From Trogon surrucura (lineage: Eukaryota; Chordata; Aves; Trogoniformes; Trogonidae), in NCBI GenBank assembly GCA_020746105.1, contig CM036621.1, positions 28,229,501 to 28,293,500 on the forward strand: 64,000 bases of DNA, read 5' to 3'. The translations under genes were made by a program, and so were the position numbers. This document shows, in pieces, positions 36,726-51,085 of the stretch. The number at the start of each line of letters is the position of its first letter. The first letter of the stretch is position 1. The notes under the pieces are model-generated. The model was not told the DNA's origin, made no database searches, and was given only the letters and a program-made list of their open reading frames with translations.

Positions 36726-37904
36726 TGTCGTGGGTTGACCCTGGCCGGCCACCAGGTACCCACTCAGCCGCTCACTCACCCCCCACCTTCACTGCTGAAC
36801 AGGGGGAGAAAATATTTCCAAGGGTTCAGGGTTTGAGATAAGGACAGGGAGATCACTCTCATTTACCGTCCCGGGCAAAACAGACTCAATTTTAGGGAAA
36901 TTAGGTACATTTATTAAAAGAACTGATCAGAGAGGTGTAGTGAGAAGTAAGAAAGAGCAAACAAACAGAACACCTTCCCCCCATCCCTCCCTTCTTCCCG
37001 GGCTTAACATCAATCCCGGTTTCTCCACCTCCTCCCCCCGAGCGGCGCAGGGGGACAGGGAATGGGGGTTATGGTCAGTTCATCCAACGTTGGTTCCACC
37101 GCTTCTTCACTCCGGGGGAGGACTCTTCACTCTTCTCCAGGGCCACTGTGGGGTCCCTCTCACGGGAGACAAGCTTCACGCTCTCTTCTCCGGCGTGAGT
37201 CGTCCCACGAAGGGCAATTCATCACAAACTGCCCAACGTGAGACACCTCACGAGGGGTAGCCCACCCCTTGTGAGTCTGAGGCGCAGTCCTTCCGGGGAA
37301 ACTGCTCCAGCGTGAGCCACCCGCAGCGTCCCAAAAGTCCCACCCACCAACCTGCTCCAGCGTGGGCATTCCCTCTTCCACGGGCTACAGCTTCCGGCAG
37401 CGACTTGCTCTGATGCGGGCTTCCCACGGGCTACAGTCCCCTTTCAGGCACCCACCCACACGGCGTGGAGTCCTCAGTGGACATCTACGCGGTGATCCTC
37501 ACGGTGGACTTCTGCACCTTGCCCATGGGCTGCAGGGGGACAACCCGCTTCACCATGGTCTTCACCACGGACCCGGGGGACTCTCTCTGCTCCGGTGCCT
37601 GGAGCTCATCCTCCCCTCCCTCCTTCTTCACTGACCTTGGTGTCTGCACAGATTTTCACTCCTCCATCTCTGTTCCAGCTGTTATGGCGCAGTTCTTTTC
37701 CCCGTTCTTGAATATGTTTTTCACAGAGGCATTCCTCTGCTATCACCTTACTGATAGGCTCAGCCTTGGCCAGCGGTGGGTCCCTCTTTGGAGCCGGCTG
37801 GCATTGGCTCTATCAAACTTGGGGAGCTTCTAGCAGCTTCTTACAGAAGCCACCCTGCAACTCCCCCCCCCACCGCCGAAATCCGGCCAGGCCAAACCAA
37901 AACA
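36726..37904 (-). mobile_element. Complete solo LTR of an avian endogenous retrovirus (ERVL-like), about 1.18 kb
   Basis: The element runs TGTCGTGGG to AAAACA and is flanked by a perfect 5-bp duplication ATAAT (36721-36725 and 37905-37909). The TG and CA ends plus a 5-bp duplication fit an ERVL/ERV3-type LTR. The sequence matches, from memory, an LTR common in passerines and other Neoaves (TguLTR5-like; the name is tentative). Minus orientation is suggested by AATAAA at 36910-36915, about 185 bp from the end. The body is GC-rich and contains repeated phrases of the type CTCCAGCGTG and CACGGGCTACAG. There is no internal region, so it is a solo LTR. The intact ends and target duplication suggest it is younger than the CR1 relics. 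Confidence 0.85.
36910..36915 (-). terminator. LTR polyadenylation signal AATAAA
   Basis: A minus-strand AATAAA near the downstream end of the solo LTR. It is the main basis for assigning the LTR's orientation. Confidence 0.45.
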
Positions 37905-40900
37905 ATAATGCAGCTAAACTGTACCAGTGAGTAGATTAAAGAAAAATTAGCTCTCACATGATAGATTTTGATGCTCTTATGATTAAATGGAAAAAGCTGA
38001 ATTTAACTGAACATCTCCATAAGTTAATATATATCGGAGAGAAGAAACGTAATTTAGTGTGATATCTCTTGGGTAGCTTATTGTAATGAATTTCATTGAA
38101 AACCTACCAAACGCTGGAATAATTTCGTGTCGCAATTAGGTCATGGAATCCAAAGGTCTCTTGGGATTTGCAGGTAGACAAAGCAAATAATTCATATAAA
38201 GAAGAGTCATACTGAATTCTTGCTTGAAGGTATGTATCCCCTTGTTGTGCAAACAGCTGGCTCTTGGAAGCGTGTGCTGTGAGGCAGGGGAAGAAGAATG
38301 GGCTACACCAACGTTCTTTTAGGTAGCTCTGCGTACTTGGGATTTCGTTCTAGGTTAAGTCTAATCTTAAAGTTGACAAACTTGTATTAACCTCGCACCT
38401 TTGTAATGTAGGTCAGAATTTCAAATATCTACTATCAACTTGAAGAAAAATTGGAGTGCTGCCCTTTCTACCCAGCTTCCCGAATCTCTGATAAATTGTG
38501 CTGAACCATGAAGGCATTACAGGCTCTGGTGTAATTGTGTGCACAACGGCCATAGCACAGAGCACAAAGGGATAGACCTAAAGTAATCTTGCTGGGTAGG
38601 ATTGCCATGCTGCCAGGCAAAAATAATCACTGACGTGACTTCTTCTGAAGGGCAAATAGTGTTGCAGAGCACAGAATTGCGAGAGTGGAGCAATGACAGA
38701 TCACTCTGTTGGCTGCAGACCTGGGCTTCAAATACTACTTTGTCTTGGTTAGTTCCTGTCCCTTCTCTTTCCCTGCTGTTAGTGCTATCTGTATTTGGGA
38801 TTGTCTAATTTCTGTGAGGGACTGAGGAGTAACAGATTTGAACTTCGGGGGGAAAAAAAAAAAAAAGAAACCACCCAGCGATCTGATGAGTCTCCTGCTG
38901 CTGTAAATCATTGTTGCACCGTTAAAATCGCGTTAGCATCACTTCACGTACAGTTATGTGACTGACCAGTATAAGACATCTTTTATCAGCTCGTTTGTAG
39001 ACTTTTTTTTTTTTTTTGCTGCATTTAATGTTTTTAAGATGAAGTTTTCATCTCTTTTGTTCCTGTTTTGCTCTACAGACTTCAAGTTTTCTCCAGTCTG
39101 TGCTCCAAAACACTTCACAGACCGATTTACTGATACTGACCCTGTGTGGAAAAGGCGGGTCTTGAAAAAGCACACCCTCGTTCTTGCTCTGTGTGATGCT
39201 TTGTGATGGAATAGCAGCTTCAGGGAAGTAATTGGTATCTCGGATCCGGCTGCGGATTGGGCTGTTGAGGAGCTCGTTTTGGCCCTTAGAGGGAGCCACA
39301 GACTTGGCTATGCAAGTGGAGAGAAACCAGACAGATTTCCTTACATCCATCGGTGATAGAGAAGGTGAGGAGAGGATTGTTCTCAGTTGGTTGTAGTTCT
39401 TTTTCTTCCGGTGTTTAGTTGACAGCAGTGTGCAAATCAGACACAAGACTGGTTTGTTGTGTGGTAAGTGCCCTAATGTATTTGCTTTTGTAGTGACAGA
39501 TTTGTAACATTTAAAAGACCTCAAACAAATGTTAATTTTACCTTTCCTCTTTCATCTTGTCAGCTCCTTCCTGCACCATTCAATTCCAGATTCCACTGTT
39601 CTCCTTTTCATGCTGACACAGCAGGACTTGAAAAATTCAGATACTGTACACTGCTTTTTCTTAGAAAATGAAAAATATAAAGACACAAACCACAAAAAAA
39701 TTAAGTCTATGGAGTTGACAGTCTGGAAAACCTATGTTTTCAACGTTTTCTGTTTGTTGTTTTGTTCTTAATTGTGTCACTTTCTTCAAGGGTAGGGGTG
39801 CATTACCCCCATTTCTTTCCATGTAATATGTTGGTTATAGCAGAATATTTTTATGTTAATGACATGGCTAAAGTACATTTTATCGCTGTGTCATAAAATC
39901 CGAATGAGAATTCTGTTCTGCTGCCTCAGCAGTCATCAGCATTGCCAGTGAGCTGTTCAGCTCAGGGAATGGCGGATGCACATGCTCAGAAGAAAATGGA
40001 TGAGGAGATTTTGCAGGCCTTGGCCAATTAAGCACTTCCACTTTTCTTAAAAACGAAATGTTTTTCTGTGCCTTTTCCTCTCCCTTCCCCAGCAGAAAAA
40101 TTCTAGTGGCAGATGAATTCTAGTGTCTGAAGACTGCAGAGCCAGAAAGATGCTGTACCGGAGATGGGACAGAGTGTGCCTAGTTCCAGAAGATACTGTT
40201 AGAGAGTAAAGGAAGCTCCAAGCCTTTTAAAAGTGTTGAGCTCCTTGCAGAGACTGCTACTAATTGAAGCACCAAGTTGTGTGGCAGTTACCTTAACAAA
40301 GATCTGCATTAATGGTAACCTTTCGTTTTGTATATAGGGGAAACCAAGACGGAAGAGCAAGATCATTGTCAATGCTTCCCAGAAAGACACCCTTACTTCA
40401 AATCTCTCCGCTCTCCTGAGTCATTAATTCATCTGTTTCCTAATCAGGCGTGGGAAAGGCAGGGAAGAGAGCGAATTTTTATTTTACAATATAAAGTTTT
40501 ATTTTGGGTTTTGTCTGAGTTATCTCCTGTTCCTCAGCTTTCTGACTCTGGGTTGGCTGGAGCTGCAAAACTCATCCATTACAAAATGTGAGATACTCCT
40601 AGGACTAGCAAGAGTTTTTAAAGAAGGTTTGGTGTTTCTTACGGGTTGCTTTTTGAGTTTTAGACCTCATACATTTTCCAAATTTGCTGAGAAATCAGGA
40701 GAGTTTGTGACAATTTGTGATAATTCAGACTATTCATTTGGGATATTTATGGAAGAGTGGACTATAGTGAGAATCAGTTTCTACTGGGTTAAAAATCCAG
40801 TCTTGAATTTGCATAGGGTACTGCTTGAAACATTTCATATGCAGACAACAGGTTCGCTGAGATAGCCAAGAGAGAAAGCAGCCCTTTAATCACTTTCACA

Positions 40901-43900
40901 GGACCATGTCTTCAATAAAGAGAAAAATAGTTTCCTAGTGGACAGACATTTCCTCTCCCTCTGACAGGATAGGTTCTGAATTTTTGATTGTCAGACATCG
41001 ACCTTATATCAGACTCTGTTAGTTTTTATCTGAGGTCATTCTAGAGATCGGCATCCCCAACAGAATTGAGGCTCTGGCTTTTTTTTAGTGAAGAAGGTGA
41101 GCAGGACAGTGAGCTGTGAGAACAGCCTGCTTTTAAAGAACACTAAAGGTCAAATGTGAAGAGAGCGTTGACATCCAAGATGATGCCTCCCACAGGAAGA
41201 CAAGCAGTGAAGAAAGAGAATATTTTTACACAAATATTCTCTCATTCTGGATGAAGGGTCCCAGGCAGCCAAGAAGACTCTTAAGTTTGGGCCATCAGCT
41301 GAGGAAACTGGCTTCTCGATAAGCTCCATCACAGTGGACAGGAAAGCAAGTGGAGAGGCTTGGAAATAATTTGGGCTGAAAAAGAGCGAGATGGAGAATT
41401 TTCCTGCAGTCCATCTTCCCCATGATGGTTGTTACAAGGGTGCAGATGTCTACATTTCGTGTAGTCAGGCTTTTTTATTCCTTACAGCGCACGTTTGGAG
41501 CCATTCTCCCTATGTTAGGGAGATTGCTTTCTAATAGTTCTTCAAGAGTATTTCTTCTGACAGGAGAAGTGTGGTTCTGAAAGGGTTTGTGTCAGATGCA
41601 GTAGAAATTTTAGGTGCTGGAATGGTGATTAGTGAGGACACTTCATTGTCTGAGTTATCTATTGCTCCTTAGCACTTCTAGTCTGATGAGGGTACTCGGA
41701 AGGAGGACCTGATGTCAAATTCTTTCATATCCTGCAAGATGAGTTGAGTGTTGCCAGCTCCTGATGAAGCTAATAGGCCTAGTTTGGGCCAAATGCTTCA
41801 TTTGCCCAAAATACTCAAAGCTTGCGTTTCTGGGAACGCCATCTGCCATTAGTCTTTTCTGATAAATGGAACATCAGGTGGTTTCTCAAACATGTCTGTA
41901 TTTACTTACCTAACGAACATTATATGTTCAGCTTTGGGATTTGCAGCTGGGTAACTATCTCCTTCCATTCACTCCATTCCCAAGTTGTTATCAAATCAAA
42001 TGTTAATTAGTAAGGGGAAGGAAAGGACAGGTGAAAACACTTGATTCTTCGTATTGTTTCACTTGGATTTCCCACCCCATAAAGAAACATAAATCTTAAA
42101 CAAATATAGCCACTGGTGAAAACAAAGGGAGAGAGATGATGAAGAGTGGCCACTCATGTGAGAGTTTGAAGATCAAATGTTCTCTGAGTATTTTTATCTT
42201 GGACAGGGAACTAATGGCAGACTTTATGGTGTATCTTTCTACTTCTGTTGGATGTTGGTTTATGTTAGAGAATTCCTTTATCCTCCTTATTTCCCCTTTG
42301 CATTTCTGCAGTGTTTTATTTTGGGTTTGCTACGATGCAAAAAAGAAAAGCTATAACGGGGATGTTGATCACATTCATTGTTGTGATTAGATAAAAAACA
42401 TATGATGTTTTTTAATGTAAAAGATATCCTGCATAGATTGATTCCACTTGATCATTTGGTTACCATTTTTGAATATTTTTGCTGAATAATCTTCAGGCAA
42501 TGGGTTGTTCAGGAAGTATTCATTTCATCTCCTTGTTCTTGATAATTTTGTTTCTTGTTGAACGTTACCAGTAGTTGCCTGAAAACTTGTTCTAAGCTCT
42601 CTTGTATTATGTATCTCTATCCTAAGTTACAGCTAAATGCAGGTCAGAAATGGTTCTTCTTATCATGTTTAAATACACATAATCCACGGTGAAGAGTTTG
42701 TTCTTTGCACTGTGATAGCTTCTGATCAGGATTTGATTTCTGTTCTGTGAAGTCAAGTAAAATAAAATGAAAAAAGATGACAAATGGGTAGAAAAGCAAA
42801 ATTGCTTGCCCTGAAGCCTTTGCAGAGGCAAGTCTTTTTCAATTAGTGCCAAAAGCAGAGCCACAGTTGTAATAGAATTGAATAAAAGCAGAGAAACAAA
42901 GGCCAACACCCCCAGGCTCTTCCCTTTCTATACCTGACCAAGTAAAATAGAAGAAGCAGTAACAGTCAAACTATTTAAAAAAAAAAACAAAAAAAACCCC
43001 AAAGTGTTTTATTTTAGGAAACAAAATCTGTATATATAAGAGACCCTGAATTGCAGAGTAGCACGTGTGTGAACTGAACTCTGTAAAGCCCAAGCGTGAT
43101 GGGTTCTGAAATTCTGGTCCAGCTGAAGGCGTCATTCAGTATAAGCTTTGGATTCGTGCTTCTAGGTGATACAGTGTCTTCTCTTAAGTTCTAGTTTAGA
43201 TCAGATGTGTTTTCTTCCTAAATTAAGAGAATGGTATTTTGTATACCTCAGAATGCTATCACAGGAATTAGATACAGTAACAGTGTTAAGTTTTTGAATA
43301 TGAGGATTGTGGAAGTTATGTGTTTGACAGATGTCTATCTGAAAAGCAGATTTCTTGTAAGGAAATACCAGTCTGCTTTTGCTCGTTGTTCTTGTGTGCC
43401 CGTCATGCTGTGGCATGTGGCTCAGCCTGGGGGTGTGATCTGTGTTTTGTTGTGACTCTGAGCAGCCACGTTTTGGTTCTCCTCAGAAAATGGTCCCTTC
43501 CCACAAGGTGCCACCAGTCCCCAGGAGACCTGGGTCCCTGCCCAGTGGAAGCTGTTGCTGGAATCCAGAGGGGTTTATTTGTGGTGTGTTGTGGGGGGTT
43601 TTGTTGGTTTCGGTTTAGATTTTTTTACACAATTCAGTGGCTGTGAGCCCTGATATAATTTTGTTTTACCAATTTTTGGTGAAACCTTGTTGCACAGTGA
43701 AATCCCTCGATTTGCTTGAGGAGCTACATTGTAACTTTCTCCAGTCAGAAAATGGAAAATGAATTAACACCAGGACTCGCGTAGTCTGTGTGAACTGCTG
43801 AGAACTTACTCTTGGTTAATATCAATTTACTGTTTATAAAGTGGTAAGTTTCTTGTGGTTTTTGTTACATCCTCTTTTCATTTTAGAGGCATATTAATGA

Positions 43901-44274
43901 AGTTACTACATGACAATATTTGTCAACACCAGGTAAATAAGACCTCTAACATGACCTACCCTGTTGAGACTAGTTCACAGGCTGGCCTGGGAAATAATAT
44001 GCAAACTCGTTTCTCCTCTCCTGTCGGGAGAGATCGGTTCCCCGAGTGACATAGATATTGTTGGTGTAGGTGATACCTTTAACCATGACATCACTATAAA
44101 CCTGTGGGCAACAGTTACACCCTCGGGAGTGTATTTCTGCTGAAGGGAACCACTTGAGCTGAGAGTCTGAGACTTTCTCACATTGACTTTCCTTCTGCTC
44201 AAGGGAGAAAAACTGAAGGGCTCAATCAAGAATCCGTTATTTTTACTGGCTTACAGTCAGAAGCACTGAAGTGA
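37905..44274. other. Intergenic interval upstream of SH2D4B, no feature supported
   Basis: About 6.4 kb with no recognisable exon or transposon. An A-rich tract lies at 42977-43004. Distal regulatory DNA for SH2D4B may lie here, but nothing in the sequence identifies it by eye. Confidence 0.6.
42977..43004. repeat. A-rich tract ending in CCCC
   Basis: A long A run with one C interruption followed by CCCC. It belongs to the A/C-rich class seen through the window. Confidence 0.7.
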
Positions 44275-44350
44275 TTTTTTTTTTTTCCCTCCTGGCCTTT
44301 TTTTTTTTTCCCCCCTTTATTCTTGTCTGTTGTTCCCCCTTCCTTTCACT
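44275..44350 (+). repeat. Polypyrimidine tract upstream of the SH2D4B start
   Basis: About 75 bp of nearly uninterrupted T and C, beginning with a T run and continuing through TTTCCCCCCTTTATTC. It ends some 245 bp before the SH2D4B start codon. It could be a promoter-proximal tract or low-complexity DNA. No TATA box is obvious next to it. Confidence 0.6.
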
Positions 44351-44353
44351 TGA

Positions 44354-44887
<534 letters not shown>

Positions 44888-45356
44888 TAGGCAAAAAGAC
44901 AATCTGGGGCAGCAAAAGCACTACATTCCTGCTCCTTGTCTCCCAATGCTGGTTATTCCTCCCAGGGAATAGTTTAGTGTGAGAGTAAGAGGAATCATTT
45001 TGAAGTGCCTCTTTTAAGTCAGGAGTCACTGCTCCTGTTCTTCCAGAGGGAACGGATGGACCACGATCAAATTTCCCCTCCACTCCTAAGGCTTTTTTCT
45101 TCACCCACCATCTGGACCCCTGCCCCTCAGTCAGGCAAAAGATAGTCTTGCCTTTTTGAGGACTTGGCATTAAATGTTTCCATGTGGCTTGAATAGGAGA
45201 TAAATTCATGAATTTGAGCTTATCATGGAGGGCTGTTTGTGAATAAGATGTGACATCAGAACAGACATAGCATATGAAACTAAATTTTCGGCTGTAGTAG
45301 TAAACACTTTCCAGAAAATTATAGGGAATAGAGGATAATAGTGGGGGTGAGCAAGT

Positions 45357-45419
45357 AAAAAAAACAAACAAACAAACACCGAAGCCAAAAAAACACCAAA
45401 AAAAGGAAAAAGAAATAAA
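45357..45419. repeat. A/C-rich tract with AAAC units
   Basis: (AAAC)n-like start followed by A runs with CC interruptions, about 60 bp. Confidence 0.75.
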
Positions 45420-48333
45420 TATGTTTTCATGCAATATGTAGTTAAACTATGTAGTTCCTTCCACAGGCTGTTATGAATGCTAAATCTGTGAGTTGACTTA
45501 AGAAGCAAATAAGGAAAATCGTGGAAGAAAACATCACAAAATAACTTCTCCAAATGTTGTTTCCAAATGTCTGGTCTTGAGCTCAAGTGGTTTGGAATCA
45601 ACAGAAATACTTATTTCCTTACTCTATTCTCTGAACAAGTGCCTTCCAGCTCTTTTCCCATTCACACGTTGAAGCCATTAGGCTCATACAAGATAAGAAA
45701 ACATTTTTGTTTTAGAAATGTAGTTGCAGTGATTCTTCACTCAGCAAGGAAATATCACACGTGTCAAAGGCTCCAGCATTCTTCCCCTGTGAAATGCCAA
45801 AGATAGGATAATATCTTTAAATCTATTAAAACTTAAATATTCAAAATTCCTAATAATTTTAGGGTAGCTGGTTTTAGATATTAGATATTGATATGAGAGC
45901 TGATCAAAGTGCTCTAATAGCTCTGTGACTCTGCAGTCAGCCTTTTAAGTGTTGCTCGTCTCAGCACACCCGTGGCAGAAAGCTTTACTCAGAGCACCTC
46001 GATACAGATAGATTGTTGGATTCAGTTGTCAGACTTCTTAAAATATTTAGAGACTCTGAACCTTACAAAGTGCGCATTAGCTAGTTAACAATTCAGGCTA
46101 TTATTTTAAAAATGTTTCAAAGCAAAACTAGTTTCCAAGACTCATTTGAAACAAAAGCCTTTACGAAATTACTGCAGAATAAATTAAAATGGTCTCTTTA
46201 AACTAAAGGGGGAAGTTCAACACACCCTGATCAGCTGTGATAGGAGTTTAAGATTTCCCATCACATATGGCAAGGTGGATGCTGGAAAGCCCTGTTCTGT
46301 TTAATTTCTGTTTTCTTCATGCTAGTGTTGTTCCTGCGAATGGTGCTCTCCTAAGAGGGATTGCATCAAAATAGCGCAAAAACCTTGTTCGTTTTGATTG
46401 ATTTGTAGCTGAGAAACAATTAAAAATGCAGTTTAGTTCCACATACCAAAACAACGCTATATCATTGAGATAATCTGTATTATGCTCATTCTTTGAGGAA
46501 GACAGATGCAGAAAAATCTAACTGCAAAAATATTTATGTGATGATTTGTCACAAGGTTGACACCTGAATTTCCATATATAAATTATACATTAAACCTGTT
46601 CAGCTTCCTAGAACAGGAGACCATTTTCTGGGTAATTAATTTTCTGATTTATAAAGAATAAGAGAAAGAAGAGTAGCAGAATCACCTCTAGATTGTATTT
46701 GCTCTGACAAAAGTATTCACAAATACACGTGCAGTTAAATTGCACAATAATCCATTTCCATTTTACCTTCTAAAATTGCCAGTGTAAGGATTGCTTGGGT
46801 TTGGCTTTTGCCCACTGTTAGAAACTTTCTTTCAGAACCATACAAGAGAACTGATCTTACTTTTTTTTTTTGTGGAGACAACTATTTGAATTAGATTTGC
46901 AGGTCAGGCATTTGGTTCTGCTGAAAATGTGTTTTGATTTCCATCAACTGATGTGGGTGAGGGTTACAAAAGATAACTTCCATCCTTCAGGCACGTCAGT
47001 CATTAACTATACAGATACTTGTAACTGATTTTTACTGTGCAGTTCTATAGTACAGTGGTAAATGGTCTCACAGTGGAGCTAGTTTCTTTGTTGTCTTTTT
47101 TGTTTGGATTTGTTGGGTTTTTTTAAAAGGTGGAAAAGTCAACGAGAAATTATGGGTCTAAGGTAAGAATTACTGCCGAATATTTTTACCTGTATGTCTC
47201 AAAGAGTCACAGTAGCTGAATCTAATAGTCTTTTCTTAAAATGCATGATTTTTAATTTTTTTATGTGGTGTAGAACATGGAGTATTTTTATTCCTATTTT
47301 AAATTGGTGGCTACTAATAAATTTTAGAGCTACTTCAATTACATGTGCTTTATTCCTTTGAAACAGGGATTTGAACAGTTTCATTGGCAAGGTTTTGAGT
47401 TCGACCCTGTACTACATGACACGAGTTTTATGTTGGTGCTATTTTGTTGAAACCAAGAGTTATTCTGGCTTTATAGAGATCTTTGTAGCCTGAAATATAT
47501 TAGAAAACAGAGCTGAGACTTTAGTATCTCTAATGTTGTACCAAGGTTCTGAAATGTTCTAGTTGTCACACCAACATGTATGTTGTTTGTGAATATGGCG
47601 TAACATTTGTATAAAAAAATTTTTTACTAATTTAATCAGAATTATCTTTATAGGACTACTTTTCACATCCTTCAGTTTTCCTCTCAGAATAGTTACGTAA
47701 GAAAACTTTCTCCTGCCTTTTTTGGGATGCGATAGAGCAAGATGGACAAAAGGAATTAATGACAGTGGGCACTTTTCTGTTTAAAAATGGTCCAAAAAGT
47801 GCCCTACTTTGATCTGCAGTCCTACACCCTGGTTGGTACAATTCCTCATTTCAAGAGTTTACCTGCAACAGTACATGTGAACCCAGCAGCAGAGCAAAAG
47901 GGGTCGAATTTTTGGAACAGAACAGTGATTGTGAACCTAGTTTTGATTTTCCACAGTGACCTGAGGGTGAAGGGTTCTGGTGCAAGATGTTTTGTCTTAC
48001 AGAAACCACAAGTGCAGAGTTGGGCAGGGAAAAACTGGTGTATGCAGGTCAGATTGACTTTGTGCTGAGATGAAAATCAGCAGCAGGTTTAGGGAATGCT
48101 CATGACTGTGATTGTTTTTTAATTGTTTGGAAACAAACTAGCAAAGACCCAAAGTCTACAGTGATTTCTATAGAAGGGCCACTGAACGTAGATCGTTCAT
48201 CAATGTCCTATCCAGTGCTATGAAATTTGCTTCTTGGCGATCAAAACCAAGTCCAAACCATGAAATAACATGGAAGTTTTTGAGATTGTTTAGCGAGCCA
48301 AATAGTGTACCAGTCTAGGTGTAATTAGTCTTC

Positions 48334-48352
48334 TTTTTTTTTTTTTTTTTTT
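48334..48352. repeat. T homopolymer
   Basis: A pure T run of about 19 bases in SH2D4B intron 1. Confidence 0.85.
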
Positions 48353-51052
48353 AAATAATATTAGTCAACTTCAGTAAAGGCTGAATTGTGCCTGCTTTTC
48401 TGTTTGGATTGTTTGGTTTCACGTGCCTTGAGGAAAGGTAAAGACTGAAATTTGTATCAGAATGAGTCAATGTTAAATTATTTCACCTTGACAGTGAATT
48501 AAATGTTTTCAGAGTGTTTAACAGTTTTGATTTCCTTCCCATTTTAAAAGCACAGATTGATGTCTAATAGGGAGCAATATATAAACACCACTATTAGAAT
48601 GTATTTAGTATTTCCTTTAGAAAATATTATTGAATAAGCTGTTACCTTGGTTTTGCTGTTTGTACTTTGCTTAAAAGTATTAGTAGAATTTGAGTATCAG
48701 TTGGGTCTTCTGAAACTGTAGTGTTTAGTGAATTTACTCAAGGTAAAAAAGTATTTTGTAGCTTTAATTAAATCATGACTGCTGGCTTTTACTGAAACAG
48801 CTTCACGGATGAGATGAATTCTTGAAGGTCCATCTCCAGTTCATTTACAAATTACTCCTGGGTAGATCTTTCAGGAACATATTTTCGTTGTAGTAAAACA
48901 GGTTGCCTTTTCTTCTTACACTAAAATCACTGAAGGAAGCCTCCTCAAAATTTAAAGATCCTTTTGGGGTTTGCTGAGAGTTGACTGACAGGCAACTTTG
49001 CAATTTGCAGAGAAACATGTTTATTTTATTAGGCAGGAGCCCTTTAACCAATATAGCTGAGTTGGGAGTGAGCAAAGGACCTTGCCAGTTTGGATTTTGA
49101 CTCCGATGCAGCATCGAGAGCTGTCAGCACACTCAAAATGAGATCTCAGAAGCTATTGAGCATTAGGCAGCTGAAGGACAGCCATGTGGGAGGGAAGACA
49201 GCGCTGGTCTGCTGCTGCTTCTGACATCTGTTCATTGTGAGCTGCAGCTCAGGACGTTCAGACGGGAGCTGTTGGTAAATGCTCTTACTTACCTGTCCTT
49301 AACAAGAGTAGCTGGGAGAAAATTAGGTAAGCTTATCACAGTGTGGCTGGAAAATAATTTCTTTATCTAAATGGCATCTGTGTTAGAAAAATCATGTGAG
49401 AGCAGAAGCAGCTGTTTGGAAGCAAGTATTTCAAATACCACAAGTGGATGGTTGGAGGATACATCAGTGTCACGTGCAAAGACCAGCGAGTGGACTTGTG
49501 TTTTGGGTGTGTGTGAAGGGTGAGTGGGCATACGTGCAGTGACATGTTTTTCTGTGTTTTTGAACTCGGAAATGTGTTCCTCTTTTATATTAAGGCCTCT
49601 ACATGCCATGGTAATGCTTAGCTAAGATTTTGTCTCCTGCAGAGACTGCTTCTGGCAGTGTTCTTTGTCTCTGTATCATTGAATGTGGGTCTAACCAGAG
49701 ACATCAGACTTGACTTTCTCTGAAGTTCCTGGCTGTATGCAGTGTTGAATTCAGCAGAGCCCTGTCTTTTGTTTCCGATTCAGGTACAATTTAAAAAGTA
49801 ATAGGAGAACATTAGAATAATTTTCATTAGGGGACTGAGCTTTCTCTTGCACTCATGCAATCCTCTGCTCCTGTTGCCTGAAGCATCTGGCATCAGCCGC
49901 TTTTGAGAGAGGCTACTGGGTTAATTGAGCCACTGGCGTGGAGAGCATTCCTGTGTTTCTCTGCAGCGTCATGTTCCTCAGCCTGTCTGGACACAGGGGT
50001 GTGAGGTGGCCTTTCTTGTATGTCCTGATGCTCTGGTAATGCTGTGAGAGTGTGACTGTCTGTGAGCTCGTGAGGACTTGATGTGGAAAGAGAGCAGAAC
50101 CGCGGCCAAGGGGACAATGGGGTTCACCCAAGCTAATTAAATATTCTGTGCTGATTTTGCCCGTTTTTAGCAGTAACAACTAAAGCATTTAAGAATAGAG
50201 GCACCAGGTTTTGAGGACAGGATTTGGAAGATGGGGTAAAACTCAAATGTATTCAAGTCAGCAGTAGATGTAGCCAGATGCTGGTGGTGGTTCATTAACC
50301 TTCAAGCCCACTCGTGTGCTGTTGTACTAGAAGATCTCACTGTAGTGGCGGTGTTCTCGCTGCTTTTGTGGTCCTCTCTGCCTGGTAAAAGGAGTTGGTG
50401 CAAACCTGCCCTGCTGCATGAAGTAAGGGACTCTGCTGCAGAAAGTGATCCACAGTTCTCTGTTCTTTTTGTGACAGAGAACCCTTTCCCTTCTGCCTTG
50501 AGTTTCCAGCAGACCCTGAAGTAGCCATGCAGACCTGGTTTTTTGCTTGTTCTCCAGCAATGGGAAAACCTGGGTGCTTTGTGATAGCTCTGTATGAGCA
50601 ACCAAGACCTGTATATACTCTTTACAAGAGACAGTTGAGATCAGGAATCAGAAATTGTGGTGCTATGGTCTTGATATTAATTTTTTATGAAGAAAAATAT
50701 TGAATGATATTGATGTGAATGATTTTACAACCTTTGATCTTGTATGTACCTGCATTTTTATACTGTTTACAATGACAGAGTTATTGAAATGGATGGACAA
50801 GAGACTATTTCTAGATTGTACCTGGAGTTAGAAAAATATCTTTAATGAGTTTTGAATGTTATCTCTCATTTGAAAGTGAGCAAATCTCAAAATTGTGTAA
50901 GAGCATGCCATAGCTAGGCAGCCAAGACAGTATGTGGGACGTACTAGATAAAGACCACGTAAATGATACTTTATTTCTGTGGTTTGGGTTTTTTGAGGTT
51001 TTTTTCCTTCTTTTTTGGTTTACAATATGCAATCCTATATATACCTGTTGCT

Positions 51053-51085
51053 TATATATATATACACACACATACATACATATGA
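51053..51085. repeat. TA/CA compound microsatellite
   Basis: A TATATATATA run passing into ACACACACA and CATACATACATATG. Confidence 0.85.

Noticed and set aside
36940-37833. Several 70-120 codon open frames on both strands
   Set aside because: They all lie inside the solo LTR, which is non-coding by family. The GC-rich sequence lowers stop frequency.
39073-39206. Exon-like open segment after CTCTACAG with a terminal stop
   Set aside because: It could mimic a last exon, but the peptide is unrecognised and no partner exon was found nearby.
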